The position numbers and the translations under genes were made by a program. Below, one piece after another: positions 1 to 7,966 of a stretch of DNA of 24,428 nucleotides. The DNA is taken from positions 1 through 24,428 of the forward strand of contig CAYLZN010000047.1 of NCBI GenBank assembly GCA_964387935.1, given 5' to 3'. The notes under the pieces were generated by a model. It searched no databases. It saw only the letters and a list, made by a program, of their open reading frames with translations, and had not been told where the DNA came from. Origin of the DNA: CAYLZN01 sp964387935. Lineage in GTDB: Bacteria > Acidobacteriota > Vicinamibacteria > Vicinamibacterales > JAFNAJ01. How positions within the stretch are numbered: position 1 is the stretch's first letter; every line of letters starts with the position of its first letter.

Positions 1-1
1 G

Positions 2-2500
2 GCCGCGCCGCCGCAGGCGCCAGCGGCAGCCCAGGCGCCCCCCCGCATCGCGCCGGACGGGTCCGCCCCGGTCGTCCGCGCCATCGAGTTGCGCTTCCCC
101 CGGCAGGGCAACCAGTCGGTCATCGAGCCTCAGACCTACCTCTACTACATCCAGACGCGCGGCAGCCGGCCATCCGAGAACGTCTGGGTGCCCTACACCG
201 AGCAGAGCGTGCTCGACGACTTCCGCCGCCTGTGGAACACGAACTTCCTCGACGACCTGTGGATCGAGGTCAACGACGTGCCTTACCCGAACGGGGTGGT
301 GGGCAAGCACATCGTGTTCAACATGGAGGAACGGCAGCGGATCAAGATCGTCGACTACGTGGGCACGAAAGTCCTCGAGCAGACGAAGATCGACGAGAAG
401 CTCAAGGAGAAGGGCGTCACCATCCGCCTCGACTCCTTCATCGATCCCTCGCTCGTCAACAAGGTCTCGGGGATCGTTCGCGAGATGCTCTCGGAGAAGG
501 GCTACCTCGACGGCCGCGTCACGCACGAGACCAAGCCCATCTCCGGCGGATCGAAGGTCGTGCACCTCACGTTCACGATCGACGAAGGCCCGAAATACAA
601 GATTCGCGACATCGACTTCGTCGGCAACCAGGCTGTCGACGACGGGGCGCTGGCCAGGCGCATGAAGGAGAACAAGGAACAGTGGTTCCTGTCCTTCATC
701 ACGGGCCGGGGCACCTACCAGCAGGAGAAGTTCGAAGAGGACGCCGAGAAAGTCATCGAGTACTACCGGGACCGCGGGTACATCGCCGCGCGTGTCGGGC
801 AGCCCGAGGTCCGCACGCTGGAAGACACCACCGACGGGAAGGAGCGCTACGTCCAGCTGCGCGTGCCCGTCACCGAAGGGCAGCGCTACAAGGTCGGCGA
901 CTTCACGTTCGACGGCAACACGGTCGTCAAGACCGAGGCGCTGCGGTCGCTCTTCAAGAACCGACAGGGCGACTTCTACTCGGAGAAGGCGATCCGGAAG
1001 GGACTCGAGAAGGCGCGCGAGGTGTACGGCGCCGGCGGGTACTTCGAGTTCACCGGCTTTCCCGACCTGAAGCCCCGCGATCTGCCGTCCGGCGACGAGC
1101 AGGCGCTCGCCGCCACGCCCGTCCGGGCCGCGGGCGGCGAGCCCATTGTCGACGTGACGATGCGGATGCAGGAGGGCAAGCAGTACTTCGTCAACCGCAT
1201 CACGTTCACGGGCAACACGACCACCCGCGACAACGTGATCCGGCGCGAAGTGCGTCTCTACGAAGGCGGGGTGTTCAACACCGAGGCCCTGAAGTTCACG
1301 GTCAAGCGCCTCAACCAGCTCGGCTACTTCAAGCAGCTCGAGGGCGACGCCATCAAGGTCGACAAGACGCCCAACCTGGAGGGCAAGGTCGACGTCACGC
1401 TCACGCTCGAGGAGCAGAACCGCAACCAGCTCACCTTCGGTGCGGGCGTGTCGCAGTACGAGGGGTTCTTCGGGCAGTTGGCGTTCCAGACGTCCAACTT
1501 CCTGGGGCGCGGCGAGACCTTCTCGGTGGGCATCCAGGCGGGGTCGCGCGCCCAGAACTACCAGCTCGCGTTCACCGAGCCGTTCCTGTTCGACCGGCCC
1601 ATCACGGGCGGGATCGATCTCTACAAGCGGGAGGTCCGCTACATCTCGCAGTACACCCAGGGGGCCATCGGCGGCAACATCGTGTTCGGGTTCCCTGTGC
1701 GGGACTTCACGCGAGGGTTCGTGAACTACGCCTACGAGACGGTGACGGTGTCGGACCTGAACCCCTTCTACAACGACCCCGAGATCATCGCGAACAACCC
1801 CTATCTGGCCGACGCCCTGCTGCTCGGCGACAATGGCCGGCGATCGATCAGCAAGATCGTGCCGAGCCTCGTGCACAACACGGTGGACAACCCGATCTTC
1901 CCGACGGCCGGCCGCCGCCTGACGTTCTCCATGGACTTCGCGGGGCTGGGCGGCAACGTCAACTTCCTCAAGCCGCGGCTCGAGGGCGTCTACTACTTCC
2001 AGCAGACGCGTCGCCTGTCCCTCGGCGTCCGCGGGCAGTTCGAGTACATCAAGCCGTACGGCAGCACCGAGGTCATTCCCATCTTCGAGCGGCTGTTCCT
2101 GGGCGGGGAGTACAGCGTGCGCGGCTTCGACATCCGGTCGATCGGCCCGCGCGACCCCCGCACCGGCCTGGTGCTCGGCGGCAACAAGAGCCTGCTGTTC
2201 AACGCCGAGTACCTGATTCAGATTGCGGGCCCGGTGCGGCTCGTGCTCTTCTACGACGCCGGTCAGGTGCCGCGATTCCGGCTGGACACCGAGGGAGAGA
2301 CCACGTCGATCTACGAGCCGTTCCGATGGTCCGAGTTCAAGACGTCCACGGGCGCAGAGGTACGGTTCTTCATGCCCGTGCTCAACGTGCCCTTCCGCCT
2401 CATCTTCGCCGCCAACCCGCAGCGCGCGGGCGTGCTCGACAACAACCTGCAGCCGCAGAAGTCGTTCACGTTCCGGTTCGCGGTGGGCTCCACGTTCTGA
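2..2500 (+). CDS. bamA: Outer membrane protein assembly factor BamA (5' partial)
   Basis: Central subunit of the BAM complex, which folds beta-barrel proteins into the outer membrane. The reading frame is open from base 2, so the true start and signal peptide lie upstream. An internal TTG at 89 is not the start, because POTRA-like sequence (VVRAIELRF) and an Ala/Pro-rich stretch precede it. About 832 residues are visible. Five POTRA-like repeats cover roughly the first 475 visible residues, each ending in a pattern such as FVGNQAVDD, FDGNTVV or FTGNTTT. A C-terminal barrel of the bacterial surface antigen type follows. The conserved loop-6 motif VRGFD is encoded near 2116-2130. The chain ends in Phe (FAVGSTF), as expected for an outer-membrane beta-signal. 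The next gene is an OmpH/Skp chaperone, the usual partner order. The identification is secure; only the N-terminus is missing. Confidence 0.97.
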   Translation, partial: AAPPQAPAAAQAPPRIAPDGSAPVVRAIELRFPRQGNQSVIEPQTYLYYIQTRGSRPSENVWVPYTEQSVLDDFRRLWNTNFLDDLWIEVNDVPYPNGVVGKHIVFNMEERQRIKIVDYVGTKVLEQTKIDEKLKEKGVTIRLDSFIDPSLVNKVSGIVREMLSEKGYLDGRVTHETKPISGGSKVVHLTFTIDEGPKYKIRDIDFVGNQAVDDGALARRMKENKEQWFLSFITGRGTYQQEKFEEDAEKVIEYYRDRGYIAARVGQPEVRTLEDTTDGKERYVQLRVPVTEGQRYKVGDFTFDGNTVVKTEALRSLFKNRQGDFYSEKAIRKGLEKAREVYGAGGYFEFTGFPDLKPRDLPSGDEQALAATPVRAAGGEPIVDVTMRMQEGKQYFVNRITFTGNTTTRDNVIRREVRLYEGGVFNTEALKFTVKRLNQLGYFKQLEGDAIKVDKTPNLEGKVDVTLTLEEQNRNQLTFGAGVSQYEGFFGQLAFQTSNFLGRGETFSVGIQAGSRAQNYQLAFTEPFLFDRPITGGIDLYKREVRYISQYTQGAIGGNIVFGFPVRDFTRGFVNYAYETVTVSDLNPFYNDPEIIANNPYLADALLLGDNGRRSISKIVPSLVHNTVDNPIFPTAGRRLTFSMDFAGLGGNVNFLKPRLEGVYYFQQTRRLSLGVRGQFEYIKPYGSTEVIPIFERLFLGGEYSVRGFDIRSIGPRDPRTGLVLGGNKSLLFNAEYLIQIAGPVRLVLFYDAGQVPRFRLDTEGETTSIYEPFRWSEFKTSTGAEVRFFMPVLNVPFRLIFAANPQRAGVLDNNLQPQKSFTFRFAVGSTF

Positions 2501-2547
2501 GGGCCTTGCACACCACGTTCCGTCACCGATCGAAAGGACACCGCCGA

Positions 2548-3201
2548 ATGAGACCTTCCGTAGTTGCCGCCGTCTTGACCGTGACCCTTGCCGTGCCTGG
2601 GCTGGCCCTGGCCGCGCCTCAGGCGGCGCCCGCCGCGCCCAAGCCGGCTCCGGCCGCCCAGCCGCCGGCCGCCCAGACCCCGCCTGCCACTCCGCCTGCC
2701 GCCGCGGCGGCCCAGCCGGCGCGGCCGTTCCCGGAGGGCGCCAAGATCGCCTTCATCAACACGCAGCGTATCGCCAGTGAGTCCTCGGACGGCAAGGCGG
2801 CGACGAACAAGATCCGGGCCCTGAACGACAAGAAGGTTCAGGAGCTGAACGAGAAACAGAAGCAGCTGCAGGCGGCGCAGCAGAAGCTCCAGTCGGGCGG
2901 CGGGGTGCTGTCCGACGCGGCACGCGGCCAGCTCGAGAAGGACATCGAGAAGATGAACGTCGACATCCAGCGCTTTACGCAGGATGCGCAGGCCGAGGTG
3001 CAGGAACTCACCCAGCAACTGCAGGCGGACTTCGAGAAGAAGCTCCGCCCTGTCATCGCGGCCGTCGCCCAGGAGAGGGGGCTGCACCTCGTCCTCGGAC
3101 CGGAGTCGGGGATCATCTGGGCTGACGGCGGCCTCGACATCACGCCCGATGTGATCAGGCGGTTCGACCAGGCGGCCGGTGGCGCCGGCACGCCCAAGTA
3201 G
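2548..3201 (+). CDS. OmpH/Skp-family periplasmic chaperone
   Basis: Periplasmic holdase-type chaperone that would keep unfolded outer-membrane proteins soluble on their way to BamA. The protein has 217 residues. Residues 1-22 form a signal peptide with a hydrophobic core and an ALA cleavage motif. Residues 23-60 are an Ala/Pro-rich linker. The OmpH core starts near IAFINTQRI (about residue 70). Residues of about 85-165 are rich in Lys, Glu and Gln with heptad-like spacing, as expected for the coiled-coil tentacles. The ATG at 2548 has a GAAAGGA Shine-Dalgarno-like sequence about 10 bases upstream. The same frame is open further upstream inside bamA, but the signal peptide fixes the start here. 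The long Ala/Pro linker is unusual for Skp and resembles the Ala/Pro stretch before POTRA1 of the neighbouring BamA. Confidence 0.92.
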   Translation: MRPSVVAAVLTVTLAVPGLALAAPQAAPAAPKPAPAAQPPAAQTPPATPPAAAAAQPARPFPEGAKIAFINTQRIASESSDGKAATNKIRALNDKKVQELNEKQKQLQAAQQKLQSGGGVLSDAARGQLEKDIEKMNVDIQRFTQDAQAEVQELTQQLQADFEKKLRPVIAAVAQERGLHLVLGPESGIIWADGGLDITPDVIRRFDQAAGGAGTPK

Positions 3202-3216
3202 GCCGTCGGCCCGCTC

Positions 3217-4449
3217 GTGTCGAGTCACCTGCCCGCGGTCATCGACCGTCTGAGCGCTCACTATCCGTCCTGCCTCGTGGACGCCATCGACGTCCACGAG
3301 GCAGGCGTGCGTCTGGTCGCCTTCAAGAACGTCACCGTCAACGAGGACTTCTTTCAGGGCCACTTCCCGGGGGCGCCGCTGATGCCGGGCGTCCTGATGA
3401 TCGAGTCGCTCGCGCAGGCGGCGACCATGCTCCTGCTCGACGGTGCGGGGGCACGCGCCCGCCTGCGTGGGGTGGACCGCGCCAAGTTCCGGAAACAGGT
3501 CGTGCCCGGCGACCGGGTCCGCCTCGAGGTGAGCCTGCTCAGGCGGCGTGCCGGCCTCGCGAAGGTCCGCGGGGCGGCTCACGTCGGCGATCAGATCGTT
3601 GCCGAGGCCACCCTCTGGCTCGCCGTCGTCGCGGGCCATCCGATGATCCACCCGTCGGCGATCGTGCATCCCGGCGCCCGGGTCGGCCCAGGCACCGAGA
3701 TCGGTCCCCATGCGGTCATCGGGCCCTACGTGACCCTGGGGTCCGACTGCCGGGTAGGCGCCTCGGCCGTGATCGACGGCTGGACGACCCTGGGTGACCG
3801 GAACCACATCTCGCCGTTTGCCTCGCTGGGGCTGGCCCCCCAGGACCTCAAGTACCGGGGGGAGGAGACGCACCTCGACATCGGCGACGACAACGTGGTG
3901 CGGGAGTTCGTGACGATTCACCGCGGGACGCGCGGCGGTGGCGGTCGAACGACCATCGGCCACCGCAACCTGTTCATGGCGTACTCGCACGTGGCGCACG
4001 ACTGCCACGTGGGCAGCGACACCATCTTCGGCAACGGCGCCACGCTCGGCGGCCATGTCACCGTCGAAGACGCCGCGACCATCTCCGCGTTCTCCGGCGT
4101 GCACCAGTTCTGCCGCGTGGGTCGCCACGCGTTCATCGGGGGCTACTCGGTGGTCACCAAGGACGCGCTCCCCTTCGCCAAGACCGTCGGCAACCGGGCG
4201 CGCATCTTCGGGCTGAACACGATCGGCCTCGTCCGTCGCGGGTTCGCTCCGGAGACCGTCGCCGAGCTCCGCCGCGCCTATCGCCTCCTGCTGGTGTCCA
4301 AGCTGAACACGCGCCAGGCCCTGCAACAGATCCAGGACGACCCCACGCTGCGGTCGGAGGAAGTGCGCTATCTCGTACGGTTCATCGGCGACTCCGTCCG
4401 GGGCGTGACGCTCCGCAGGGGGACGCGCCAGCAGGAGCCCGAGGAGTAG
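3217..4449 (+). CDS. Fused FabZ dehydratase and LpxA acyltransferase
   Basis: A single 410-residue frame joins two enzymes. Residues 1-142 are a hotdog-fold FabZ, the 3-hydroxyacyl-ACP dehydratase of fatty acid synthesis. The active-site block GHFPGAPLMPGVLMIE holds the expected His49 and Glu63. Residues 143-410 are LpxA, which starts lipid A synthesis by moving a 3-hydroxyacyl chain from ACP to UDP-GlcNAc. This half begins MIHPSAIVHPGA, shows left-handed beta-helix hexapeptide repeats, and keeps HVAHD (catalytic His261), GGHVTV and GVHQFC. The position matching the E. coli acyl-length ruler Gly173 is also Gly, in IGGYS. The start is GTG at 3217. The two halves compete for related 3-hydroxyacyl-ACP substrates. 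The LpxA Met codon (3643) sits in an ATGA string, so a one-base sequence error could have merged two overlapping genes. The domain calls are firm; the fusion is less so. Confidence 0.9.
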   Translation: MSSHLPAVIDRLSAHYPSCLVDAIDVHEAGVRLVAFKNVTVNEDFFQGHFPGAPLMPGVLMIESLAQAATMLLLDGAGARARLRGVDRAKFRKQVVPGDRVRLEVSLLRRRAGLAKVRGAAHVGDQIVAEATLWLAVVAGHPMIHPSAIVHPGARVGPGTEIGPHAVIGPYVTLGSDCRVGASAVIDGWTTLGDRNHISPFASLGLAPQDLKYRGEETHLDIGDDNVVREFVTIHRGTRGGGGRTTIGHRNLFMAYSHVAHDCHVGSDTIFGNGATLGGHVTVEDAATISAFSGVHQFCRVGRHAFIGGYSVVTKDALPFAKTVGNRARIFGLNTIGLVRRGFAPETVAELRRAYRLLLVSKLNTRQALQQIQDDPTLRSEEVRYLVRFIGDSVRGVTLRRGTRQQEPEE

Positions 4450-4461
4450 ACGCGGGGCGCC

Positions 4462-5295
4462 ATGCACGTCGGCATCATCGCGGGCAACGGCCGCTTCCCG
4501 TTTCTCGTCCTCGAGGCGGCACGGCGGATGGGGCACGAGGTGACGGTCGTTGCCGTCAACGAGGAGGCGTCGCCCACCCTCGAGACCGCAGCGAGCCAGC
4601 ACGGCGCCGCGTGCCACTGGCTCTCGCTCGGGCAGCTCGGCAAGGCGATTGCGCTCCTCACCGAGGCCGGCGCCAGGGAGGTGGTGATGGCCGGCCAGGT
4701 CAAGCACGTGAAGATCTTCTCGGGGATCGTGCCGGATCTGACCATGCTCTCCGTGCTGACTCGGCTGCGGGCCAGGAACACCGACGCGCTCATCGCCGCC
4801 GTGGCCGACGTGATGCGCGACCGGGGGCTCGAACTGCTCGACTCCACCGTGTTCCTGCAGCCGTTGCTCGCCCGGGAGGGCACCCTGTCGGGACGGCCGC
4901 CGTCGCAGGAGGAGCAGGCCGATCTCGAGTTCGGCGGCCGCATGGCCGACACCGTGGCGGGCGTGGACATCGGGCAGACGGTCGTCGTGAAGGACCGGGC
5001 GGTCGTCGCCGTCGAGGCGATGGAAGGCACCGATGCCACCATTGAACGCGCCGGCACGCTGGCGGGCCCCGGGACGCGTGTCATCAAGGTCGCCAAGCCC
5101 GGTCAGGACATGCGCTTCGACGTGCCCATCGTCGGTGTGGCCACCGTGCAGGCCATGGTGCGGGCCGGAGCCAGCGCACTGTCGATCGACGCAGGGCGGA
5201 CGCTGGTCCTCGATGGCGAGGCCTTCTACGAAGCTGCGACGGCCGCCGGCATCGCCGTGGTCGGACGACCGGTCGCGAGGGGAGTGGCAGTGTGA
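4462..5295 (+). CDS. lpxI: UDP-2,3-diacylglucosamine pyrophosphatase LpxI
   Basis: Cleaves UDP-2,3-diacylglucosamine to lipid X and UMP, the fourth step of lipid A synthesis, at the inner face of the cytoplasmic membrane. LpxI replaces the unrelated LpxH in alphaproteobacteria and several other phyla. The 277-residue length fits. The N-terminus IIAGNGRFPFLVLEAAR is the typical LpxI opening, and the C-terminal block KPGQDMRFDVP (about residues 212-222) carries the conserved acidic residues. The middle motif AGQVKHVKIF also fits the family. ATG at 4462 follows the FabZ-LpxA stop by 12 bases. The stop codon overlaps the GTG start of the next gene as GTGA, so the two are probably translationally coupled. 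lpxB, the next pathway gene, is not in the window. Confidence 0.95.
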   Translation: MHVGIIAGNGRFPFLVLEAARRMGHEVTVVAVNEEASPTLETAASQHGAACHWLSLGQLGKAIALLTEAGAREVVMAGQVKHVKIFSGIVPDLTMLSVLTRLRARNTDALIAAVADVMRDRGLELLDSTVFLQPLLAREGTLSGRPPSQEEQADLEFGGRMADTVAGVDIGQTVVVKDRAVVAVEAMEGTDATIERAGTLAGPGTRVIKVAKPGQDMRFDVPIVGVATVQAMVRAGASALSIDAGRTLVLDGEAFYEAATAAGIAVVGRPVARGVAV

Positions 5296-6233
5296 CGAGG
5301 TCCTTGCGGATGGCCGTGATCGGCGTCGGCTACCTCGGCAGGCATCACGCGCGGATCCTCGCGCACATGCCGGGCGTCAGTCTGGTCGGAGTGGTCGATG
5401 CCAACGAGACCCGGGGCCGGGAGGTCGCGGCAGCCCATGGGACGACGGCCCTCGCGGACGCCGGGGCACTGGCAGATCTCGCGCCAGACGCCGTGACGAT
5501 TGCGGCGCCCACGTCGGTCCACCATGCGCTGGCACGGCCGCTGCTCGACCGGGGCATTCCGGTGCTGATCGAGAAGCCCATGACGCGCACGCTGGCAGAA
5601 GCCGAGGACCTGATCGCGGCGGCCGCCCGGTCTGGCGTGCCGTTTGCGGTCGGGCACACCGAGCGGTTCAACCCCGCGGTCACGGCCGCGCTGCCGCTCG
5701 TGTCGAACCCGGGCTTCGTGGAGGTACATCGGCTGGGCACGTTCCCCGAGCGAAGCCTGGACATCGACGTGGTGTTCGATCTCATGATTCACGATCTGGA
5801 TGTCCTGCTGGCCACGGTCGGGGGTGAAGTGGTGTCGCTCGAGGCGGTCGGGGTTCCCGTGATCACCGACCGCGTGGACATTGCCAATGCCAGGCTGCGA
5901 TTCGAATCGGGGTGCATCGCCAACGTGACCGCCAGCCGCATCAGCCGGGACCGCGTGAGGAAGGTCCGGTTCTTCCAGCGTGACGCCTACATCTCGATCG
6001 ACTACGCGAGCCAGGAAGTGGAGCATTACGCCCTGGAGCGCCAGCCGGGACACGTGCCGGTGATTGGCGGCGGCCGGGTGGAGGTCGCCCGCGACGAACC
6101 GCTGCGCCGCGAACTCGAGGATTTCGTCGGCGCCGTGGTCGAGCGTCGGCGTCCCAGGGTGGCCGGTGAGGATGGCTACCGCGCGCTCGCGCTCGCGAGG
6201 CGGATCGTGGACCAGATGCAGGCAGGGGCCTGA
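5292..6233 (+). CDS. Gfo/Idh/MocA-family oxidoreductase, GnnA-like
   Basis: An NAD(P)-dependent sugar or sugar-nucleotide dehydrogenase of 313 residues. The Rossmann motif GVGYLG is at residues 11-16, the family motif EKP at 94-96, and the catalytic-region block DLMIHDLD at 163-170. The GTG start at 5292 overlaps the lpxI stop, which argues for a lipid A role. Known relatives next to lipid A genes include GnnA, which oxidises UDP-GlcNAc at C3 so that the aminotransferase GnnB can make UDP-GlcNAc3N, the precursor of amide-linked lipid A acyl chains. No gnnB-like gene is visible here, so GnnA is a hypothesis based on family and context. The protein could instead act on another nucleotide sugar. 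The fold assignment is secure; the substrate is not. Confidence 0.85.
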   Translation: MTRSLRMAVIGVGYLGRHHARILAHMPGVSLVGVVDANETRGREVAAAHGTTALADAGALADLAPDAVTIAAPTSVHHALARPLLDRGIPVLIEKPMTRTLAEAEDLIAAAARSGVPFAVGHTERFNPAVTAALPLVSNPGFVEVHRLGTFPERSLDIDVVFDLMIHDLDVLLATVGGEVVSLEAVGVPVITDRVDIANARLRFESGCIANVTASRISRDRVRKVRFFQRDAYISIDYASQEVEHYALERQPGHVPVIGGGRVEVARDEPLRRELEDFVGAVVERRRPRVAGEDGYRALALARRIVDQMQAGA

Positions 6234-6244
6234 GCACGTTCGTC

Positions 6245-7132
6245 ATGACACGCGCACTCGAGGTCATCAGCGGCATGGTGGCGCACGGGCAGGCGCTCGG
6301 GGAACCGGAAGCGCTGGTGCTCTGGCAGTCCACCGATCTCGTGAGCCTGGGCATGCTGGCCGACGACGCCCGACGTCGGCGACACGGCGCCGTCACCACG
6401 TACCTGCGCGTGACGGACGTCGGCGCCGACGAGGCCGCGTCGGCGCCGGTCCAGGATGCCGGCGAGCTCCGGTACTTCGCCGGGGAGGGCGGCCTCCGGC
6501 CGCGTCTCGCCGACCTGCGGAGGCTGGTGGCGCGGGCGGGCGCCACGCCTGTGACGGCGGGCATCCTGGATGACCTCCTGGCCGAGGTCGGCGCCATCGA
6601 GGCGCTTCCCGGGCTGCTGGCTGAACTGAGGGACACCGGCATCCACGGCCTCGTCGCGGCTCGCGTCGATCGGCTGGCCGATGCGGAACGGGCCGTGACG
6701 GCCGTGCTCGAGGCCGGCCTCGCGATCGCACGCGTCACCGTCGAGGCTCCGCCCGACGCGGCCTGGCGCCTGTTCGAGCGCGTCAACCGCCTGCAGGCCG
6801 CCACCGGGGTCGTCCGGGCGTTCGCGCCACTTGGCTGGCGACCCTCGGTCCCGCAGGCCACGACGGGCTATCAGGACACGAAGCTCATCGCCCTGGCGCG
6901 CCTCGTGCTGGACCGCGTGCCGTCCATCCAGGTGGATTGGGCAGCCCACGGCCCGAAGCTGGCCCAGGTGGCCCTCCTGTTCGGTGCCGACGACCTCGAT
7001 GCCGTCATCGCGCAGGGGGCCGAAGAGCTCGGCCGGCGACGGGCCCCCCTGGAGGAGGTGCGCCGTCACATCCGGGCGGCGTCGCTCACGCCGGTGGAAC
7101 GCGACGGCCGGTTCAGGAGTCTCGAACGATGA
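6245..7132 (+). CDS. Cysteine-free MqnE-like protein (degenerate radical SAM homologue)
   Basis: A 295-residue protein related to aminofutalosine synthase MqnE but apparently without its iron-sulphur chemistry. The N-terminal stretch (LVLWQSTDLVSLGMLADDAR, then RRRHGAVTTYL) matches the region just before the radical SAM cysteines in MqnE and MqnC. Where the CX3CX2C loop should follow, the sequence reads VTDVGADEAAS. The whole protein contains no cysteine. The C-terminal half keeps MqnE-like blocks: LIALARLVLDRVPSIQVDW, LAQVALLFGADDLDAV and a closing TPVERDGRF. It is shorter than the roughly 370 residues I recall for MqnE. ATG at 6245 follows the oxidoreductase by 11 bases, and the stop overlaps the mqnA start as ATGA. 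The frame is open throughout with no internal stops, so it looks like a maintained pseudoenzyme rather than decay. Its function is unknown. Confidence 0.8.
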   Translation: MTRALEVISGMVAHGQALGEPEALVLWQSTDLVSLGMLADDARRRRHGAVTTYLRVTDVGADEAASAPVQDAGELRYFAGEGGLRPRLADLRRLVARAGATPVTAGILDDLLAEVGAIEALPGLLAELRDTGIHGLVAARVDRLADAERAVTAVLEAGLAIARVTVEAPPDAAWRLFERVNRLQAATGVVRAFAPLGWRPSVPQATTGYQDTKLIALARLVLDRVPSIQVDWAAHGPKLAQVALLFGADDLDAVIAQGAEELGRRRAPLEEVRRHIRAASLTPVERDGRFRSLER

Positions 7133-7944
7133 CGCTGCGGCTTGGCGCAGTCAGCTATCTCAACTCGCGCCCGCTCGTCGAAGGCCTCGACGCGCCGAGC
7201 GGACCCTTTGCCGTGCGATTCGATATTCCCTCGCGCTGCGCGGCCCTGCTCCAGGAGGGTGCGACGGACCTGGGGCTGATTCCGTCGATCGAGTACCTCG
7301 CGCGGGACGAGTACGTCGCCGTGCCCGGGGTTGCCGTGGCCAGCGAAGGACCGGTGGCCTCGGTCGCCCTGTTCAGCAAGGTGCCCGTCGGTCGCGTGCG
7401 GCGCGTGGCTCTCGACACCTCGTCGCGCACGTCAGCCACCCTGCTGCGGATCCTGTTCGCCGAGTGGTTCGAGGCGCAGCCGGTCTTCGACGCGGCGCCG
7501 CCCGACCTCGACGCCATGCTCGAGACCCACGACGCAGCCCTGCTCATCGGCGATCCGGCACTCTTCACCGATCACGAGGCGCGCGGGTTGACCAAGATCG
7601 ACCTCGGAGAGCAGTGGCAGGCCTTCACCGGCCTGCCCTTCGTGTGGGCGCTCTGGATCGGACGCGAGGCGGTCATCGACGAGGCGGTCTCGATGGCGCT
7701 GGTCGAAGCCAGGGACCGCGGGGTGGCGGCGATCCCGAGGATTGCGGCAGACTACGCGAAGGGGAACACGACGACGGCGAGGTTCGTCGAACGCTACCTG
7801 CGGGTGAACATCCAGTATCACCTCGACGAGCGCCACGAGCGGGCCCTGCAGCGGTTCTATCAGAGCGCCGATCGACTCGGGCTCGTGCGGTCTGCGCGGG
7901 CGCTCACGTTCGCGGGGCGCGCCCGCCAGGTCGCCGCGTCGTGA
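7129..7944 (+). CDS. mqnA: Chorismate dehydratase MqnA
   Basis: Catalyses the first committed step of the futalosine menaquinone pathway, dehydrating chorismate to 3-[(1-carboxyvinyl)oxy]benzoate. The protein has 271 residues and a periplasmic-binding-protein-like fold. The N-terminal signature RLGAVSYLNSRPL is typical, with the Asn of the YLN motif at the known active site. Later family blocks include GLIPSIEYL, the TSSRTSATLLRILF stretch (about residues 103-116) and TGLPFVWALW. The ATG at 7129 overlaps the preceding stop (ATGA), suggesting coupled translation with the MqnE-like gene. mqnC follows after a 22-base gap. A longer open frame begins upstream at 6937, but its extra residues do not look like MqnA and overlap the preceding gene. 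Confidence 0.94.
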   Translation: MTLRLGAVSYLNSRPLVEGLDAPSGPFAVRFDIPSRCAALLQEGATDLGLIPSIEYLARDEYVAVPGVAVASEGPVASVALFSKVPVGRVRRVALDTSSRTSATLLRILFAEWFEAQPVFDAAPPDLDAMLETHDAALLIGDPALFTDHEARGLTKIDLGEQWQAFTGLPFVWALWIGREAVIDEAVSMALVEARDRGVAAIPRIAADYAKGNTTTARFVERYLRVNIQYHLDERHERALQRFYQSADRLGLVRSARALTFAGRARQVAAS

Positions 7945-7966
7945 CCCCGACAGCCGGTTGGCGCGT

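Noticed and set aside
232..2547. Long + strand frame that joins an alternative frame of bamA to the Skp-like protein
   Set aside because: The upstream part translates to Arg/Gly/His-rich sequence typical of a shadow frame, while bamA in the other frame is fully supported. The Skp-like gene starts at 2548 with a clear signal peptide.
2311..4707. Antisense open frame of about 798 codons
   Set aside because: It lies opposite three well-supported genes and reads as low-complexity Arg/Glu/Leu-rich sequence, a common artefact of high G+C coding DNA.
6937..7128. N-terminal extension of MqnA
   Set aside because: It overlaps the preceding coding frame and lacks MqnA-like sequence; the ATG at 7129 gives the standard N-terminus and an ATGA overlap.
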